Of a DNA stretch of 64,000 bases, positions 10,339 through 25,300 are shown in pieces. Within the stretch, counting starts at the first letter, position 1, and the number at the start of each line of letters is the position of its first letter. The notes beneath the pieces were generated by a model. That model was not told where the DNA came from, made no database searches, and saw nothing but the letters and a program-made list of their open reading frames with translations. Source of the DNA: Gordionus sp. m RMFG-2023 (taxonomy: Eukaryota > Nematomorpha > Gordioida > Chordodea > Parachordodidae); contig NC_088779.1 in the NCBI RefSeq assembly GCF_954871325.1, forward strand, positions 21,826,846-21,890,845, in the 5' to 3' direction. A program made the translations under genes and the position numbers.

Positions 10339-13300
10339 CTGATGAAAAATAAATATTATAATTTTAAAATTTTACGAGGAAAATAATAATTGGCATAAGA
10401 TAAAAATTATACTAAAAGAGTTTCTATAGGTCTGCCAACCAATGATGTTTCTTCGGGTGTTCTAATTTAGTATCGAAATTTTTTTAAAATATTTTTCAAC
10501 TCAGCCCGACCCGTTGAAAAAATTTTAATTAAGGAAAAAATACATAATTTCGACTAAAAACCATAAAAAAAATTGTAAATTTCAGGCCCGGACCCTAATA
10601 ATAATTTGTTGTACAGCCGGCGGAATTCGCGTCCCTTTACTATATATATACTAGTTATCGTATTTCCTAAAATATTAATCGTAAAACCTTCCGATTCCAA
10701 TCCATCCGTCAAATAATCTTTGCTTGAATCTGGAACTAAATCAGGGGCGTTGGTTTCGCGAAGAATTTCAATATGGATATCTTCCGAGTAATCTTTTCCA
10801 ACCTCGTCGTCATCGTGGAGCGAATCCAAATGTGGATGATTTGGGGCATCATTTTTAACAAGACTCAAAGGTTGGGCCTTAATTATCTCTGACCTTTGGA
10901 TGATTAAAGGTTCCCCAGTATTTTCGGGTTTGTTGTATTGATAATTTTTATAAGCATCATCGTCAGATGTTCCATCTATGGAGAAAAAATCCGTGCAATT
11001 TTTTGAGGTTGTTGACGAATCGAAGGCTCCTCGTTTACAGAAAAAATGCATCAAGCGGGTCAATTCGAAATTGAGTGACGTAGATATGATAAATAAATCG
11101 TCTTTGATTTCCATCAAACCGAGAGCCTTGTGAACGAAGGGCCACTCTTGGTCATTTTTCAGACTAGATTTTAAAAAAAAATTTGTTTTAATGACAGAAC
11201 ATCTTTGAAGATGATACATAAATTAGTTGCATATACTTTTGTTGGAACCGGATGTCGAAAATTTAAAAATGGATTCTTTTAGAGTGCTTAGATTTGTTAC
11301 GAATTCGAATACCGGTTTCAATTTGATATCCAATATAATCCATTCCATAATGTGGTCATAATATATAATGAGCGATATTTTATACGAACATAAGAAATAC
11401 GTGGTGATTTGTAAAAAGAAAATGCGCGATACATTTTAAATGATTTGTTTAAATTTTTCGACATATTGTTTATTAACAGATATTTGAAACCGAAACCAGG
11501 TCCGAGTCAAATAAAAAACAGAACCGAATCAAAAAGAAAACTGAAACCATAACCGAGTCAAATAGGAAACTCGAAACCAGAATCGAGTCAAATAAGAAAA
11601 CTGTAGCTATAACTTCTTTTAAAAATATTTTTTATGAATCGAAACTGCTCTTTAAGAAATTTTCAGAACAGGACTTTTTTTTTAGCCGAAGTAATCTCTA
11701 CATAATTATAATTATTACCCTTTAGCGTCAGCTTTCTCGATACCCGCTTCGTCATTTTTCAAAAATCCTCTCTCGGATCTATCATCCAAGCTGGTAGTGG
11801 AATCCATATGTTGTATCTTTTCGACGTTTTCAAACATTTTCAATCTGTCCCTGAGCTCTTTGGCTTTGTCCAACGCTCTGGCAAGGATGATTCCTTCATC
11901 GTCACCCATCCTTACTTCTTGCTCAGAGAATGTTTTCCATGTAAGGTGATCATCCGTCGATTCCTCGCTGTGTAATAAGTCGCTTGATTGATGCGTTATA
12001 TCGCTTGGTGTGAGAATATTCGATTTGGCTTGGAATATGTTTTTACCATCTATTTTTGGGTGGGCAGAGGCGTGAAAAGATAAAACGCGCGATACAATAT
12101 CCCGCTTGTTAGCAAGGGCGGAATTGAGGGCGAGGTCGGCGCGCCTAAGTTGTTCATAGAGGGAGAGAATGGGGTGGGCCCGACAAGAAGGCAGAGGGTC
12201 TCTCACTACTACCTCGCAGGGCCTTACCAATTGCGGTGTGGCGACGTATTCTACCAATTCTTGTTCTTCTTCCTCTTCCATGTCCTCTTCTTGTTGTGAC
12301 TTTGGGTGGTCCTCTTCAGGCGTTTGTGGAGGGAGCTCCGGTGTCAATAAATCGGGAGGTAGATCGATACTTTTAAAATATTTGATTTGATTAATTAATA
12401 ATTATTATATTTATTTGGGGGGGATGTTAACGAGTTTGGAATATTTAAAAAAAGGGTTAAATATAAAAAGATGTTAACAAATTAAAAGGATAGAATGAGT
12501 GGGGTTTACTGCTGATTCTATAGAATAATACTTTAAAATAATTTTTTTCGAAATTAAAAAAGTTTATTCCTCCCATTTCGCGTATCATTTAATGTAGCAT
12601 CAAACTAATGTTGACAAATCTCTGCGTTTGAACCGAATACAAACGGCCTAACCAGAAACTATCAGCTCAATCTCGAGGTTTTCGATGAAGAAAAAAATCA
12701 GCTAGGCTTAGTGTATGTTTTGGCTAAGCCAATTTTAGTCACATAAGTAGTTAGACAACAAAATCCAGCTAATAAAGTACTTTGACGTGTCCTGGGTCGA
12801 CTTATTACTAAACAACCTAAAAAGCAAAAAAAACGACGAAAAATATTCGTGCTACTAAATATTTAATACAAACAAAAATAGGGTGTTCTATTTGAAGCTG
12901 TTTAGCCCAAAAATAAGTCGGAGCAGGACAAAACCTTGATACTTAATTCGACGTATAAATAATGTAAATATAGAGAATTCAGAAAGGGAATATATACTTC
13001 AAAGCCTCCAGCGAGCCATTTTTAATGTTTGGAGGCTGTTTGGAAGATTTTTCGGCTTCTTTTGCGCCACTCGTGGGGTCGGAGGAGTGCCTAGAAGCAC
13101 CCGCAGAGGTTGTGATCGAAGAAAGGTTGCATTTGGGAATAGAGGCAGATGTCTTGATCCCTTTGAGTTTTTCGATCGTTTTTTCGATGTTAAGTAGCCA
13201 TCTTGCGTTATTTGTTTGTAGGATATAAAAACTTATATATTTAAAGATATTATTGACGAGAAGAAAATTCTTTTTTTTAAAACTAAGTCATAAAACATAT

Positions 13301-16300
13301 AAAGAGTGTTTTTTTCGTTTTCAAAATATATTTTAAAAATTAACATACATAAAAAATATCAGTAACTTAATTAAAAACGAAAAAGAAATGTTGCTAATTT
13401 AAAATTACTGTTTTCTCTCGTTAGACGTAGAGGCTATAAGTTCGTATAGTTGTGGGCCTTCGCTCACAGTGCTAACTAAGAAAAATGCCCTTTTGTCTAT
13501 GAAAAAAAAATAAAATTTATATTATTAATTTAGAATAAATTCGAAAATTTTCGATGTAGAACTACTCTTGAATTCTGTGATCAAAAATTTGACATTTGTC
13601 CCGATTTAAGTTTTTATAAAGTTGAACCAAAAATAATGTAAATATTTGAGTATTTATACATTGTAAAGTAATAACATTAAAATTGCGCATTCAATTTTTT
13701 TTAAACCTGTGGCAACATTTTTGGTCAAAAGATTATTTAGCTTTATGACAGGACTATGTGATAATTTTGATTCTTCTTTGGCCGGAGTTACGTTAGTAGA
13801 TTGAAATTTGAGAATGTATCGCTCATCCTATAAAATGTTTTTTTTTGAAAAAAAGAAACGATTAATTTAAAAAAAAACATATTAATCATTTTGTTTTTCT
13901 TTCCTTTTTCCGTCTCCTAAAATAAAATTATATCAATATTACCTGTTTCTGCGTGATCAGTAACAAATCCTCAAGCAAGAGGGCATAAATTTCAACTGTT
14001 TTTGTTCGCGAACATTTCCATTGCAGATTGCCTTCCATGATTAGTCTCTTGGAAGTTAGCTTGAGATTCTTAAGTTCTTGAAGTTTCGGGTTATCGTGCA
14101 CTTTTTCGTAAGCCCGTTCGAGGGCAGATTTGTCAAGCCGAGATTCCACTTCTATGAGCCGTTGATAATTTTCGGCTTCCCTGACGGACTCGTTAACGTG
14201 CGCTAATATGGAACGGGCTCTAAACAAAATAAGAACTATTTTTATTAAATCTCTTTATTATGGGTTTGCTTGTCAATAACTCCTTTTACCGTCAGAAACC
14301 CTCCTCAGCTATTTATTCCTGACGAATGTCATTCTGGTTCAGTCAATACTCAAATTCCACCATTTATTGTGGCGATTTATCTTCCCTTGCCTTACCTTCT
14401 ATGACTAATTCCTTAGCCTAATATAAATGGGCCGCCTACTTTCCATGTATAACGGATCTCCCTAAATCTTCATCAACAATAACAAGGGAAATGTAATACA
14501 TACCTTTCATAAGAGACGGCCAAGTCCTTGTATTCGATTGTTTCTCCCTTTTCGTCCGTTTCGCTAATGGCAGTATATTTCATGACGTTCTCAATTAGCA
14601 AAGGGTACTTGGTCAATCTATTTGTGAGTATGAACGTGTGTTTAATAGAATAACTTATTTTACTTATGGTATTATTTTATCAACAAATATCCTATATTTA
14701 TCAAAATATCAACTTCTGTGATTATTATGTGTGATATATTTGAAGGAGTAGTAATTTTATGTATTTGCTTTTTATAAATAAACCAAATATTGTTTAGTTT
14801 AATGTGAATTTTATGTTAGATGAGATTGTGTCGCCTGGGCTTCGCGCGGTTTAATTTGAGTATCATAGTATAATATCTTTTTAAAAAATTAAGCACGCTT
14901 ATCTTAAAAAAGAGTTTATTAATAATATTCAAAAATCGTTTGGCATTGACGAAAAGTAAGGCGTTCAGATTAATTCATAATCAAAATGAGGTTTGTATAA
15001 ATACTAATGTCATTATTCTTAAATCGAAATAAATCGGTATTTTTAGTAGTAATTCCTATTAAAAAAATAGTTCAAAAGATTTTGATGACAAAATGGAAAA
15101 ATATGGACCTTTGCATCTCGCAAGGAACTAAATCTTTTAATTGCAGTCTCCGGCATAAGGGATTTGATTCGGCTTCGCAGAGAAAGGACATGAGTTTGCT
15201 TTCCTTACGTTGCTTCAGTTTAAGAGCTTCGAGGGCTAGGGTCTGGTTTTCGCAAAACCTGGCGCAAGCCGTTTGAAATTCTAAGCCTGAGACGCCGTCG
15301 AACTGTTATTTTAATATGAATAAGATATATTGATATATCACCAAAAGTGTAATCCTTAATAATGCTGAAACTATACACTCACTCCTTACTATTGTTTTTT
15401 TTCAAAAAAAATATCAGAAATATATAAGATAGATTTTAATTTGAAGTTTTTTAACTATGGGAAAAATCAATATTTTTTAAAAAAAAGCTATATTGACATT
15501 TTTCTGGTTTGTTTAAGTGATAATATTTGAATTAGCAACTTAATATTCATCTAAAAATTTTTTATGGAAACTTAGGTGCTTAAAAATAAAAAATTATAAG
15601 AGGGGAAGAGGGTGTTAAGCACCTCTCCTAATGAAGGAAATTATCCTTATATTATTTTGAAAAATTCAAATTGAATCTACCAAAAGTAAATAACCACCCC
15701 TTCCCCAATTTCTGGCTCAAGTAATAATGATCTTATTTTAAGAGATCAAATAAATATGATTATTTATGTTTCCATTTATAACTAGAAAAAATTATTTATT
15801 ATTAAAACTTGTCAAATATTAATCTTTTTTATGCAAATTTGACTATACAATCGTGAATCAAATTATTAGGAAATCATTATAAAAAAAATTTTATGGGTTT
15901 ATTTAACGGGGGGGGGGGGAGGGGTTGTTTATATTATTCTTATAAATGACAATTTTCTTAAACATATTATAATAATATATTATTTTCTTGATTTTAATTT
16001 TGTCTTACGAAATCTAACAGCATCGGGCCGATCGAATCGATAATAACGTTTTCCGATTTTTTCATTTTCATTTTTTGATTCAATTCGCCTTTCGAAAAAT
16101 AAAAGAATTCAATTCGCCTTTTGAAAAATGAAATAATTGGAGGGGGAGGGGGGTGAAAAATTTTCACGGTATCATTTAAAAGTTTATGACAATAATGCTC
16201 AATACTGGGAAATGCTGAGATTTATTTTTTGTTGTTGGGTGAGATAGGTATTAAGAAAGATTCAAATTTTAACCTTGAATAAATATTAAAATCATCCGTA

Positions 16301-19300
16301 TATTTCATAATAAAACGAAAAATCACCTTTCCTAATCAACAAAGATGCTCGGGAACTTGAAAATCAATTTTATAAAAAAACTTATAAAGCATAGTCCAAC
16401 AAATTGTATAGAAGATCCACAAAAAGGATCGTTAATAAATAATTTGATATTATTAATTTAAAAAAATATAATTTTTTTTTGTATTTTTATACCGTGTATC
16501 CTTAATAGTTCGTCTAAATTAGGGAAAAGCCTGTCTAGCAATTCTTCCGAAACCAAATTTTCGAGTTTCATGGGTCGGTAAAATATGTAATCTAGCACCT
16601 TTAGATTACGCACGTGATTTTTTTCGGTGTGAAATAATTCTATAAACAATAACATGCAAATAATCATATGGTAATATTTCGAAACCTCGATAAGGTGATC
16701 ACACAAAATCCTGCTCGTATTCTCATTTATTAAAATAGATTAGTGTTTAATATTTATACTATTTCAAAAAAAATTTTTTATATTTTAATATTCAGAATTG
16801 AAAATCTAAAAAATTCATATATTTAAATAAAATAAAATAATAAAGATGGAGGGAGTGGGGGTGGGGTGGGCAAGCTGGGTTCAAAGTTACCAACAATCTA
16901 TTAAAATTGTGCGGTGTATAATTATTTTAAAATCATGTAAAAATTTAAAAGTATTATTATGTTGACATTACGCAACGGAATTTTTAAATAGGGTATAGAA
17001 GATTAACAACTCCTAAAAAAAGGTATTAATAACTAGATTTAAAAAATGATTTCATAATAAGATAACTTTTTATACAATAGATTTTTCTTAAAAAAAATAT
17101 ATTTTCAGTTTTTTTCCAAGTTTGAAAATGCAAATAATTAAAAATCATAAAGATTAAGATTTATTTAATATCTCAGATTTTTTTGGGAGTTGTTAACGCT
17201 ATTATAAAAGATTTTCAGGGTCAATAAAAAATTAATAGCTCTTTTATAATACCGCTTATAACGTCCTGCCTCTTAACTTCTTTGGGCTTCATTTTTTTGA
17301 GGTGTTCCCAATCGACGGACTTTTGCCAATTGGGAATGCCCGGCTCGGTGTCCAGGTCCGGGTCGTCGAAATTGAGGTTCAATAGTTCCATATATTTGAG
17401 GAGGGAGGATGAAGAGTTGTTAGTCGTTGCTGACTGATTATTGGCTAGAATCGATAATTGATTAGATGCGGTACCATTGGAAATCAATGCATTGTCGGAT
17501 TGTGGTTTGGAATTGAAGCTGGAAGTGAAATCGAAGGATCTGTAATGTAAATTATGATATAGATTAGAGGGGTTGTGGGGGGAGTTCTTATAACTTTGAT
17601 AAAAATAAATTATATAACATGTATGTAAGCATAGGCATTTTCAATTTATATCATATACCTAAAATATTTTCTAACACAATAATTAGTCGAAAAACTGCTA
17701 AAATATTGTTTAATTTAATGTTAAATAAATTTACAATAATATTTTAAAAAAAACTCTATCCATATTACCTTTTGGAGGATTTGACTAAAACGGGTTTAGG
17801 TAGGTCTATTTCCGTAACCTGTTCAGAAGAGGCAGCCTTTTGTGCTATATCACTATAAAAATATTTATCGATTAAAATTCGTCACAAGAAAGTCATCACA
17901 AAACCATAGTACATTATCTTCAAGAGACCTGATGCTTAAATTGTTAAAACCCAAAAAAGAATGATAAAAAAAACACAAAATGCAGGAATTAAAAAGTATG
18001 GTAGAAATTGTATTCGATATTTAAGTGATGAAGATAATAGAATGTAAAGAAAATATAAGACATAAAAATTTTATAAAATATGTCAAACTAAAAAAATTTT
18101 TTTTAACCTTTTTGATCTAGGAACATTAGTTGTATCGCTCTTTTTACGAGGGTATTTATTTTCGCCCTAATTAAATATTTATGTTTAATTAAGCTTCACC
18201 AATAAAATTTATGTATACGTCCTAACAAACAATTTGAATTGCGCCATTTTAATCGGAAAAATTATTTTTAAAAAAAAGCATAGCAAGTGGCATTGAGTTA
18301 ACTTGCTAATAAGTGAATAAGAAATCCTAACTTACTATCTCTTAAAACAATTTTTTTGCAAGTTACAAAAAAAACGAACGTATCCCTCACTTTGGCCTTC
18401 ATACTCTCGGACCTTCCTACATGAGCAACGGTGGTCGTACTAGCGGTATTAGTGCTACTTTTGTCGCTACCCGGCATTTTGTTGTCGCAACTATCTATAC
18501 TGTTCGAGGGTTCGTTCCTGTGCTTGTTAGAATCGCTGAACCACCGATTAGAAAAATTGGGGATTATGCTATTGGACGTCCTGGAGAGGAAAAAGGTAGC
18601 TTTCTCGTTGTTACCGGTAGAAAAGGAGTTCGATTGGGGCAAATTTTGATTTTGATGGTTGCCGGATAAAAAATTATTCCTGAGCACCGAGGAGGATTGC
18701 TTGAGAGGAGATTTATGTGCTTTACGGGAAGTTTTATCGGCAGCGTCGTTAGTGTGGATCGATGAATCGTTTACAATGTCTGGACCGTTAGTTTTGGGTA
18801 GCTTAATACCGGAAATAGACTTTCTGCTGTTGGACGAGGAAGTTGGAATGATAGGTTCTTCTTCTAGAGAATCCTCGTTTATGGCTTCGGCTTTTTTGGG
18901 GATATAAGCAAAAGTGAATTTTATAGGATATTATGTTATTGTAGTACGAAGTATATTAAAACTTAAAATTATCAATTAATGAGATAAACTCAAAAATATT
19001 TACTTATGACTTAAATATAGCAAATATTCCCGCCCCCTCTTCCCCCAAATAAATACTTTTATAGACTAATAATTTAGGGCTCATTGTGGCAGCTAAATCT
19101 GTTAATGGGTTTCCCGGAGCAGCCAGGTGTTGGTTATGCTCTTGCTTTAATTAGTAAAATTATTTAGATTCATGATAAATCATGAGAGATCGAATAGACA
19201 TATTAATATATAATTTATTTAGTACTGAAAACTGATATACAAACCCATTTAAAAAAAAATGAACGTCTATATTTTGTAAAGGAGGAAATTTCACCTTTAT

Positions 19301-22300
19301 AACGAAGATTCTAAATTATAGACAAGATAACCCTAAATTACATTCGTTTGATTTAATAGAAACTTCGGCGTCTATAAGAAAACATGATGGAATGCTGATG
19401 GAGATATCATTAACTACCTAAATCATTTTGATTATTAAAAAAAATTGTCTTCTTAACTTGTCTATATTATAAATCTTTCTCTTATTGACCAAAGTTTTAA
19501 GGTCGTGTCCTGGTTCGCCTTATTTCTAAATAGTAATCTCTTTAGCCATATGGCCTCATCTAAACACCCTAAAAAGAAGAGTCCATTTTGATATAGGTAT
19601 AAGACAATGAGTCTTTTTATTTGTACTAAAAATATATAACAAATATATACCAAAATAGGGTGTCCTAGTTCAAAATCTGCTTAGTATGGTATGGACTAAA
19701 CAGAAACAAGTTTCAAAAAGAAGAAGAACCAGGTTAGGCCAAATAGTTTTTTTTCAAAATTGTATAAAACTAATATACCAATGGAAGATGGATAAGGGTG
19801 TGACTGTGATTGTTGATAGTTTCCCGAATTATGATTTAAATCATTCGTAGTAATAAATGGTATGTGGATATTATAATCTTTGCTTTCTAAACGTTTTTTA
19901 GCCTTTTCAAGAGCGTGACTTGATGGAGGATAGGTGGGAACTGTTTGGTTTCGTGTTAAAAAAGGGGAGTTTTACATTAATTAATTATTTTATGTGCAAG
20001 TAAAGATTATTATTTACAAAAGACGCAATACACTTTTAGCTTTAACTTAAAAAAAAATCTAATAATTTATAGTGGGTTTGGTAGGATTATAATTTAAGAT
20101 TATTTCAATTAATCTTTGAAAGAATTTAAATTTAACAATAAACCTACAAATTAGTATAAATAAATTTCTTTGCAAAATAATAAAGTATTTTATAGATTGA
20201 CTAGTAAGAATAAAAGAGTGCCACTTAAATTTAAAATCCATGTAACTTACTTAGATTTAGCCCAAATTTTGATGATATAATATGTTCAATTTATATTTAA
20301 AATGTTTATTTTTTTACTGTTCTGATGCGATATTTTCTTATTATAATATGTCCAATTTATATTTAAAATGTTTATATTTTTTTACTGTTCTGAGGGGATA
20401 TTTTGCTATGTATAAAAACCATACAATTTACTTTCATATTAACAAATAAAACAAAATTACTTATATAGATATCAATAATATTGATAATATTCATTTTTTG
20501 ACTTTTATTAAAATATTTTATTTTACTTTAAAAATTGATATTTAAATGTTATTTAAATAAAGATACTTATAATTTTGAACAAATAGATTATTTTATTACC
20601 ACCAGGGCTTAATCACTGTACCTGAGTTTAATTACCTATCAAGCATTAAATTCTGGTCTAATCGAACCCAACCTAATCCCTACATCCCTAAAGTGAAAGA
20701 GGAAAGTTCAGATCATTTCAATGGAATTCTTATAATTTATATTTTATGGTTAAATTATATCTATCAATATTAGCCAATTTTCTGAACAATCATGATATAA
20801 TTGACAACCAATTTAAAACATGATTAAAAAAAACCATCAAAACCAAAACAAATATATTATCAATGAAGTCTAGGTAAATTTGTAAAAGGCTGAAGAAATT
20901 AAAACTACTATCACAACTGGAAGATAAAGATGATAATAATAATAAAAGAATGCGATATCAACAACATTTAATGCCGAACCATTGTTAAAATTCAAATCTA
21001 GTTTTTTCCATCACTTAAGTTCAATTTGATTTAAAAGAGAAATTCTTTTATCAAGATTCCTAGGAAGAAATGGAAGATGATTGCCAAATTTCAAAAAAAG
21101 AGGGGAAATTTGGGACAAAATTTAAATATAACACAAAATAATGCAAGACCAGACATATATATATAAAATTAAAACAATTGCAAAATCCAAATAAAATCAG
21201 AAGTTACATTAATGGATTTATATCTTATTTATAACTAGATTTTTAAAATCATCAGTTTTATTTTTATTTTTTCATGATATTTGTAATTATAATTTTCCAA
21301 GATTGCTATCAAAATATTTTTAAGGCGTAAAAAGTAAATTAAACTCATAATATTTAGATGAGCAGTTGGTGGGGATGGCATAAACATGCTTTTCGTTTCC
21401 CGCCTCCGCATGATATTGGATACGAAGGAGCCAGAACTGGCATTAGGAACTTGGGTAGGTTTATTGGACCCTGAAACGGCATTGGTTATCGAAGCCGAAC
21501 TGCTGCTGATGGCCGGTGAGGATATTTGGGAAAAATTATGGTTGATGCTGTTTAGGGAGGGAGGAATAAGAGAACTATGATAATTCTGTTGTGGAGTCGA
21601 GGAAGAAACGTTTGAAAATGGTTTTAAGTGGATTCCAACACAATATTCTTCGATGGAATCTAGACAGGGTTTGTGAGTATTGTATTGACAACCTTGATAT
21701 GTTTGTTTTTATATAAGATTTGCATAACCTTATTATTTTATATATAATCGATATCATACTAATAGAAAGAGCTAGAATACGAAATTAGGAATGACTGAAA
21801 TGTGAAATCAAATTTACATCTTGTGTCGAGCATAAATCCCCCTCCCCCACAAAACCGCACTAGTTTTACCTTTACAATATCGAATCGGCTGATATATATA
21901 TAAACCATCCCATAACAATTTTAATAAGATTTTATAAAAAACATTAATTTACATTAACATTGCTGGTTTCATATTTCAAAATATTTCATAATTCATCTTT
22001 TCATTGGCTCTAAACAAAATTATCTCCTTATGCTGAGCTGAATACTATAATCAATATTAAAGAATATTTATTCTTAAGACCTAAGTTATTCTTTTCGGAA
22101 TTTTGAAATTAAGGCTGGGAAATTGAAATAAAAATGACGAAATAAAGATACCCAAACCAGGCCAAAAAACTGAGTATTTTGGGTAGAAGGGATACTAGCA
22201 TACACTGGATCTGAATGTCTCATAAATTACCTACTGAAATAAAAACTTTTATATGGCATCCAATATACTTCATTTAATACAATCCAAAATAAAAGACAAT

Positions 22301-25300
22301 TACTTTGGCATTGAAGCCCCTGGAAGCCTATGCCTCTGACGATATCATGACACCGGTTACAAAAGGTCAGGGACATATAATGGTGAGGTAAGAATGAGTG
22401 ACCCATAGTGCTTAGTGCTTTGCTCTTTTTAGAGGCAAATTTGAACCTAGCTTGAGATTTTTCCTTGCCGCAAAAGGAAGGAATCCTGTCTTGAATGGCG
22501 AAGAATGAAATGAGAGACGAAGAATTGGGGGCAGTCAGATTCAGAGGATTAGCGGAGATACTGCTAGAGTTAAAGCTTTTGCAAAATCCTCCCATAAAAC
22601 GGCATACGGTCAGAAATGCGGAGAGAAGCAGGGAGCTGTGTACATTTGTGTTAAAAGTTTTAAATGTGTTAAAATATTAGGGATTTATCAGATCGGATCG
22701 GGTCGATATTTCACCCATTTTAAAATATCGGTTATCTACCAATATTATAAAAAATTTCCGATCCGATATAAAATGGCGTTTTTAACAAAGATAAAATGTT
22801 ATAAAATTTAAAAAAAAAGTTATATCTAAAATCATTTATTTTTATAAATAAAATTGAAATCCATTTTTTTGTTTATTTTTTTTTAATAATAATTAATTAA
22901 TAAATATTCTGCCATATTGTTATTTTTTGGCGCATTCTATTTATAAAAGTGAGCGATAATCTCTCCAGAATCTGTATTTAGTGAAGCTGGTGATATTTAC
23001 AGTTCCCATTTCCAGGCTGACCTCCGATGAATTACAAATTTTGGTATTTCCAAAAAGAAATTTTCGATATATTAATTTAAATATTTATTTCAAATTTCAT
23101 AATATATTTTTATTACTTATTATGTAAATAGAATAATGTTAGTACTTATTATTTAAATTTGTGATTTATCACAAAAAATATTTTATATACTTTTAGAATT
23201 GCAATTGAATTGAATGTAAACTATAACTGACTATTATAATATATGTAAATGACATATGTTATGGTATAGTTAAAATATAGATGTTATAGTAATAAAAAGT
23301 ATAATAAAAATTAAAACCATTGGTATCTTTACAGAATACAAAATTAGATATGTATCGGGAATATCGGATCGGCTTCCAAAAAGTGATATCGCTAAATCCC
23401 TATAAAATATAGAACCTTATACCTTTTTTTAGTGTTAGGATTTTAATCTGGTCAAATAATAATTATTCCTGATGCTGATAGTGTGGGTTTATGGATAGAC
23501 ATTATTTGAAAAATTCTTTTAATAAATTAGTTTCACCCACCATAAAAAGTTCTTGCAAATTGTGATTTAATATCTCTGTGTTAAAATGTTATAGCGCGAT
23601 TCTATTGTTACGTTAAATAAGGCATTAAACTATAGCAAACGTAATAAGCATGTTTTAAAAAGTTTTTTTAGATGCAAAGGAAATTAATATTTCAGGAAGA
23701 TTACATAATTTATCTTAATCTATAATTTAAGAAACTCCATTATATTTACATTTAATGATTAATTAAATTCTGTTTTCAAATAAGAAAAATATTAAATTTA
23801 TATTTTATAATATTATAGCATTCATTTTCTTATTTCTGATATAATCATTTGATAAATTGGTTTTAATTATATTTCCTTTTTAATTGTTTTATATTTGTTT
23901 AAATTGTATTTCGCTTTTTTTTGTTTACTAAAAAATTTTATTTTCAAAATTCACTATTAAAAAAGATATAAGATGAAATTTTGATTATAAATATTAAAAA
24001 CATACCATATCTATAAAAAATACATTAAAAAAAAACAATATTTAAAGAGAAGGAGAAAACTATTTAAAAAATAAATATTTAGGTTAGGTGCGGGGCTTAA
24101 TGACCCACGTATAGATATAAAGTTCAGGCGGGAAATTTCGATAAATAATCTTTGTCACAAGTAAAGACCCTCTATCACCTGCTTGTATTTATGGGTAATT
24201 GTCCTATTGTTTTAAATAATCCTAGGGCTTGGCCAAATGATCAACAGGTGTCTGAAACTACTAGAACAAACGATAGATTATTTAAATGGCCATATTTATT
24301 GGTCTTTGTTTTTTCTGCACTCATGATATTGTTGACAGAAAAGGATCCGGTAAAACGATATACACAAGTAGACCTAATTTCCAGCGTATTAGGTTAATCA
24401 CATCGGGTCTGGTTTGATTGTCATGGCTGAAGCCAGAGGATTCCAGCTTGAGAGGAATATTTATGGATCTCAGAATTCTATTGATGGCATGGTGCATGGA
24501 TAATTTGCCATTTAAAAAAGACAGTGTAGAGGGTGATGACCCAGGCTACCAATATGAGTGTTACAGAGGACACGTGATTTTGGTATTACGATTTCATAGC
24601 CTAATCGAAGACCGATAGCAATTCTAAGTTCATGTTGGTTAGTACCTAACTTAGAACTAGGTATTGTTTCTAGGCGGCATATGGCTGAGACTGAAATTAT
24701 TTGACCTGGCAAAAGAGTCGTATTGTTGTCATCCTGTATACTCAGGGTTGGGTTTAGATCGTTGGAATTTCCTTTGAACAGCTTTCAAGTGTAAGTATTC
24801 GACAACTGTATCAATAGTAAATTCCAATCTCTTTGTCTTGTAGAATTTGGATATGAGCTGCTTGAGAATTTTTGATCAAGAGATCTAAAGCTACGGTATG
24901 ATGTAGGTCGATAGATGTGCATAGAAATTTAGCAAAGATTAATCCAAATTTTTAATATTATTATAAGGAGTTAAAAAATAATTTTTTGTGAAAATAAAAT
25001 CCGAGCACTCTCTGGGATGTGGGCTCTTGTGGATGGGATTTTCATAAATTTATTTATCAATTCCTGTGCCTGAACAATAGGGATTGAATTAATATTATTT
25101 CGGCTTGAAAATATATGAGGGATTGTTTCCACTTGAAGGTGATGGAACTTAAAACTATAGATGTGGGGATTGGTTCCATATTGCTGCTATTAATAAAGGC
25201 AGGATAACAAGATGGGGACATAAAAAGTTCATTATTGTTAAAGAAAGTCTCTGATGAAAGGCATGGCAAATTTACCATGATAAATAAATTTTTTCCCTTT

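Noticed and set aside
18421-18907. Three overlapping plus-strand open frames of 72-82 codons
   Set aside because: They lie antisense to the long RhoGEF exon 18391-18890, whose minus-strand reading carries the family motif GRSESMKAK. Shadows.
21386-21580. Plus-strand open frame of 64 codons
   Set aside because: Antisense to the C1/linker exon, which completes a perfect C1 ligand pattern on the minus strand.
24152-24618. Plus-strand open frames of 66-81 codons
   Set aside because: They run opposite to the recognisable retroelement fragment on the minus strand and have no family resemblance of their own.
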